A model generated the notes under the pieces. That model saw only the letters and a list, made by a program, of their open reading frames with translations, had not been told where the DNA came from and made no database searches. Shown piece after piece: positions 60,301-64,000 of a stretch of 64,000 bases of DNA (position 1 is the stretch's first letter; the number at the start of each line of letters is the position of its first letter). The DNA comes from Paramacrobiotus metropolitanus (lineage: Eukaryota > Tardigrada > Eutardigrada > Parachela > Macrobiotidae). A program made the position numbers and the translations under genes. The stretch covers positions 124,001 to 188,000 of the forward strand of contig NW_026570293.1 of the NCBI RefSeq assembly GCF_019649055.1. Direction: 5' to 3'.

Positions 60301-60728
60301 GGGGAAGGATAGAACGCATTGGACGCGTTCATGGCGCCCACGGACGCCGCATTCACCGCGTTGACCGCCTGCGCCAGCGCCGCCGACTGGTGGAAGTCGC
60401 GGAAGGGGTCGGCGAAGCTGTTACACGCCGAGCCAGCCGCGGCGGCGGCACTGGCCGCAAAATGCCGTGACCTTTCCTCCAGATAGGGATTCCCGGTTAA
60501 ATAGTTGGGGAAGGGGTCGGCCGTCGTGCCGGTCGTGGTCCCAGCCGTCCCGTACCCTCCCGGGTACCCCCAGGTGTGGTGGGCCCCGCCCGCCGTGGCG
60601 CTGAAGGCCGACATGGCCGCCAGATCACCGGCTCCGACGCCCACACCGTGGTGGTGGCTGTAGGCGTGCGGATGGTGCGGCAGGGAGAAGTTTGTCGAGC
60701 CCAGGGTCATTCTAGGGTCCGACGTCAT
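54395..60728 (-). CDS. Abd-B: Abdominal-B Hox transcription factor
   Basis: Three exons on the minus strand join in frame: 60728-60296, 54996-54816 and 54521-54395, giving 246 residues. Exon 1 starts [19 protein letters not shown] and is rich in Ala, Gly and His. Exon 2 reads [40 protein letters not shown] and [17 protein letters not shown]; this is the Abd-B/posterior Hox signature, with the W residue before the homeodomain and RKKRKPYSK. The second intron splits the codon of homeodomain Trp48. Exon 3 continues [11 protein letters not shown] and ends with a Ser/Thr-rich tail. Abd-B specifies posterior body identity and binds TTTATGG-like DNA. All borders are GT-AG and phases agree. The protein is shorter than insect Abd-B, which matches reduced tardigrade Hox genes in general. 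Confidence 0.96.
55060..55265 (+). repeat. Dispersed repeat R2, copy B (in Abd-B intron 1)
   Basis: Counterpart of 48430-48625, immediately upstream of the homeobox exon within the long first intron of Abd-B. It carries GCACATCCGGGCGCTTGATT and GATTATGGCTGTTCCGCTGG. Confidence 0.75.
55266..60295. other. Abd-B intron 1, no internal gene seen
   Basis: About 5 kb of intron without convincing exons on either strand. TTTATGG or its complement occurs at 56100-56106, 57448-57454, 59165-59171, 59351-59357, 59943-59949 and 60037-60043. GC-richer islands (57360-57600, 58020-58600, 59400-59640) alternate with AT-rich DNA, as in enhancer-bearing Hox introns. Enhancer function is inference. Confidence 0.5.
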
Positions 60729-63700
60729 AAATACAACGGATTATGGATTATGGGGCCGGATGATGGCGCATTAACGGGCTAATTACGGTGCCCAATATAA
60801 TGACAAACGAGCAATAATATATTCCACGGTATAAGGAATATAACGCACTCAAGACAGAATGGTAATTGATGGTCAAGTATAAAATGCCATATTAAATATA
60901 ATAGGGCCCTGAAACGTCGCCACTAACGGCACGTTATAATACCGGGGACGATTATAACCCCGGCCGTAATCTGTCGTTTAACTGTCGCAATAATCAAGAA
61001 AGCGCCCGTGATCCGGTAGCGTTGAGCGTTGCTGCTGCTGCTGGGGTATAAAACGGCGAATAATATTATAAAAGGATAGTGCGGTCGTTTAAAAGGAGGA
61101 AAATGTTTTCAGTGTGTCCATTCGGAGCGGCTGGCAAATGGCGGCGATGAGTCGGGTATATGGGGCCGTAACATCTCGCAATAAAACACAAGAGAACGAG
61201 TAAGGATGTTTATTGTATAGTTAACTGTATGTGTCTCAGCCTGGATTCGGTACAGTCGGCTGCTAGCGACGTAAAAAGATCGTTACAGACGGTATTATGG
61301 CGCTTCATTGGACGGCTGTGTGTATATAAAGAAAACCAAGCTGCCTCTCTCTCGTTCTGTGTGTCGTGTACAATACGGCTTTAGTCTTGTACGTGTCGCG
61401 CTGTGCGGGCTGCGTACAGCCGCTGTCGACGCTGTGTATTGCATATGCATATGCGGATATGATGCGACAGGGGCAGCTTTACTGTTAATCCCACCAACGA
61501 CGAATCCCAGAGAGGCGACGCGTACATGGCGACACGGGCCGTTCTGTACATCGTCTTTATTCGTGCTTCGTGCAATAATACATATATCTGTAGTTTGTTT
61601 TAGATTATTAAATAGTAACTATTAATCTTTCGAATAAAAAGCAGTAATTCTTATTACATAATTATTCTGGTATGCTTGCAGTATATAAAAAAAGGGTTAA
61701 AGATTAACCAAATAGAAATATTATTTATTATTATCACCTATCAGGACAAATATGGACAAAGAACAGGATGATTATTCATCAAAAGAATTTTGGTTTCTTT
61801 TAGTTTATTATAAAAATAATTTTCCAGGCTCTTTTGTCAAAGAAATATGCAGCAAAAATGTACTAACAATTTTTATATGTTCCATTTGTGCGACACAGTT
61901 CATGTACAACTCGCATCAAGTTAATAATTCTTTAGATAGACTTAATGTTAAAAATACATCTTCGCCGGTAAGAAGTTAAATACACGGTAAAATGGGCCGT
62001 CGTAAACCGTTCAGCATTTGGCCTTTGTTCAAGACAAACTGACTTTTTCCGCTCGAGAGGAGCTGAGCTAATCTAAATAGGTAAAATCTTTACAACTTAT
62101 CTAGCTGAAGCCGGAGCCGTAAAAAATTTACGACTACATTTTAACAGCAGAACGACGCTGCCCATAGAAAATAAATCGCTTTTAATGCTGCTTCTTATCG
62201 TTCATCAAGCTTGCCAGTTTACTTCGCATTACTCACTTAAATGAAGCCAGTTTCGGCAATGGCTTAGGTTAATAAAACATACCATGCTTTTCAAATTCTA
62301 GTTATTAATACAGCTTTTACTAGCATTCGTTTAAATATCGGTATTTTTAAAAAATTGCAACTGCGGCGGAAAATGATAAGCAATATTTTCTTTATAACGT
62401 AACAAGGAAAACATTTTGCGTATTAATGCAAGTGAGAAAAAAACGATTTATAGAGGTGCACTTGCGTGGATGACGGTGTTTGCACACATGTGTATGCTGA
62501 TTTGATTGTATTTTATGACGGTTTGGTCGGCTGTTGGGAAATTAGCGAGTAAATTGTCGGACAACGAGGCAAGCATTTGTTGTAGTCATATATTATCCGC
62601 GCTTGAAACCTGTACAACGCGCAATCTTAGCAGAGAACCATAAAACGCAGATGGCCATTATCGCAAAGCTAATATTGTCGAAATATTTCTCAAGGTCGTC
62701 TCGTAAATTATCCACCTGTAACAGTCTAACATTCTTCATACAAAACCGGCAAAAAAACCGCACGATAATTTTTAAAATATATTACTGGAAAACAAATAAG
62801 ATTAATCTAAATTAATCATTTTAATGTTTGGACAAAAATTGTATTTTAAATGGGATAAGAAGGCGGTGTATTACATGATTGAAGGGGGCTTCATAAAATC
62901 GCCTAATGTTGGTGTCTGGTATTGATATTGACAAAAGATGTTGGACGCGTATAAATCACAGTTCGGCAGATTGTGCAAAAGGTAGACGAACAGTGGTGTG
63001 TCTGTCAAGGCTTGAATACAAGCGGCAGATAACGTTCTGCTATACACGCTATACATGGACAAAGATGGCGGAGAGCGCAATGGCAACTGGCAAGAGAGTG
63101 CCGGCGAATGAATTATGGCTCTTCTTCACACAACACGTCCAGATAAACGGCCTTATCGCACAGCCGGCCAATTACACGGCCCATCCACGTTGAAACACAT
63201 GCACCGACCGGCCGGTCTTTTTATCAGTCTGTATGCACTGCACTACAGAAATGCGTGTAGCCCGGCCAAACAGGTTTTTGCAACGGTGAACGGTAGGAAA
63301 AACACCGCGATTCACTCGAAGAACGAGTGAGATCGCGGTGCAGGCATATCTAGTGTACACACCACAGATTGGCAAGTACTCCACAATGTACACTCTGTGC
63401 TTTACACACGCTGTCGCAATCAGAACCGGTTTACGTCAATCTTGTTGAGGAAATTTCTAAGGTTTGCACGCATGGAGAATTTTTAGGTAAAGGTAAAAAA
63501 TTACGGACAACTCTTTGTTCCCGACAAGCGGGACAAATTCCGTAAAGGTCACTTTGTAATTAGCTAGAGAAAACCGGAAGGTTCGGTCACTTTCAATAGT
63601 ATAAAATTGAGCACCAACCGAATTATATCAACAATAAATGCATATTATATTTAAAATGATTAAATTTTAAGCCAGAGAGAGTAGTTAGAAAATACGGTTT

Positions 63701-64000
63701 GAGATTGTTAATTAATAAACTGAAAACCACCGTTCGAAAGTTCGCGATGGCTCATGTATAATTGTATATCAAGTAAGAGAAAATGTTGAGTCCAATATAG
63801 AAAAGATAGAAAAGAATTTAGAAAAAGATAAATACGTACATGGTTTTTAAGTAACTTTTAGGTGACTTCTCAGCAAAATGGACATACCGCTTTTATTCTC
63901 TGCGAGTTCTGTTGAAAAAGTAAATCTATACAGTAATTGGTAGATTTATTTATTGTACAGAGTATAAAATATTCCACGATAAAAAAAATTACATTTGAAT
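60729..64000. promoter_or_regulatory. Upstream region of Abd-B, no other gene seen
   Basis: Over 3.2 kb without a convincing exon. The first 500 bases after the Abd-B ATG hold many short GC-rich blocks within AT-rich DNA. A TATA-like GGGGTATAAAACGGCG at about 61044-61059 points away from Abd-B, so it could serve a divergent transcript rather than Abd-B. One CCATAAA site lies at 62638-62644. The Abd-B transcription start cannot be placed from sequence alone. Confidence 0.4.

Overview
The window is animal nuclear DNA: genes split by short GT-AG introns, much intergenic space, dispersed repeats and many decayed gene copies. Two things point to a eutardigrade. One is a broken copy of a CAHS (cytoplasmic abundant heat soluble) gene at about 13.0-13.3 kb, a family known only from tardigrades. 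The other is an Abdominal-B Hox gene at 54.4-60.7 kb. Hypsibius exemplaris or a relative would fit, but the species cannot be fixed from the sequence alone.

Layout. 0-15.3 kb: a decayed cluster of a family whose core resembles family-1 uracil-DNA glycosylase (UDG) but lacks the catalytic motifs. It has two long copies (149-1401 and 13985-15289, minus strand) and two wrecks, one of them with an internal inversion. Between them lie a complete 7-exon sialate O-acetylesterase (SIAE)-like gene (4779-9357), whose catalytic Ser and His positions are replaced, and the CAHS relic. 15.9-19.2 kb is AT-rich and empty. 19.2-26.2 kb: two paralogous genes for small secreted cysteine-rich proteins, with matching phase-1 introns. 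26.7-28.6 kb: an 8-exon BAR-domain gene, head to head with the first BTB gene.

29-39 kb: two BTB-BACK genes that share six exons, upstream sequence and intron phases. A non-autonomous LTR retrotransposon with apparently identical LTRs and only a gag-like ORF (33130-34897) sits between them. 40.4-42.9 kb: a gene with an N-terminal Tudor/Agenet-like region and an F-box, carrying a small frameshift near its 3' end; broken relatives lie at 32.3-32.6 and 44.9-45.9 kb. 50.5-52.6 kb: a third BTB-BACK gene with a damaged splice acceptor. The second and third BTB proteins end in a shared Tudor/Agenet-like domain, which the first replaces with a short basic tail.

54.4-64 kb: Abd-B on the minus strand in three exons, with a 5.3 kb first intron and more than 3 kb of upstream DNA without other genes, as expected for a developmental regulator. 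Apart from the BTB and F-box proteins, which are plausible ubiquitin-ligase adaptors, the genes do not form one pathway. The strongest themes are local gene duplication and decay, and proteins that keep a fold while losing catalytic residues.
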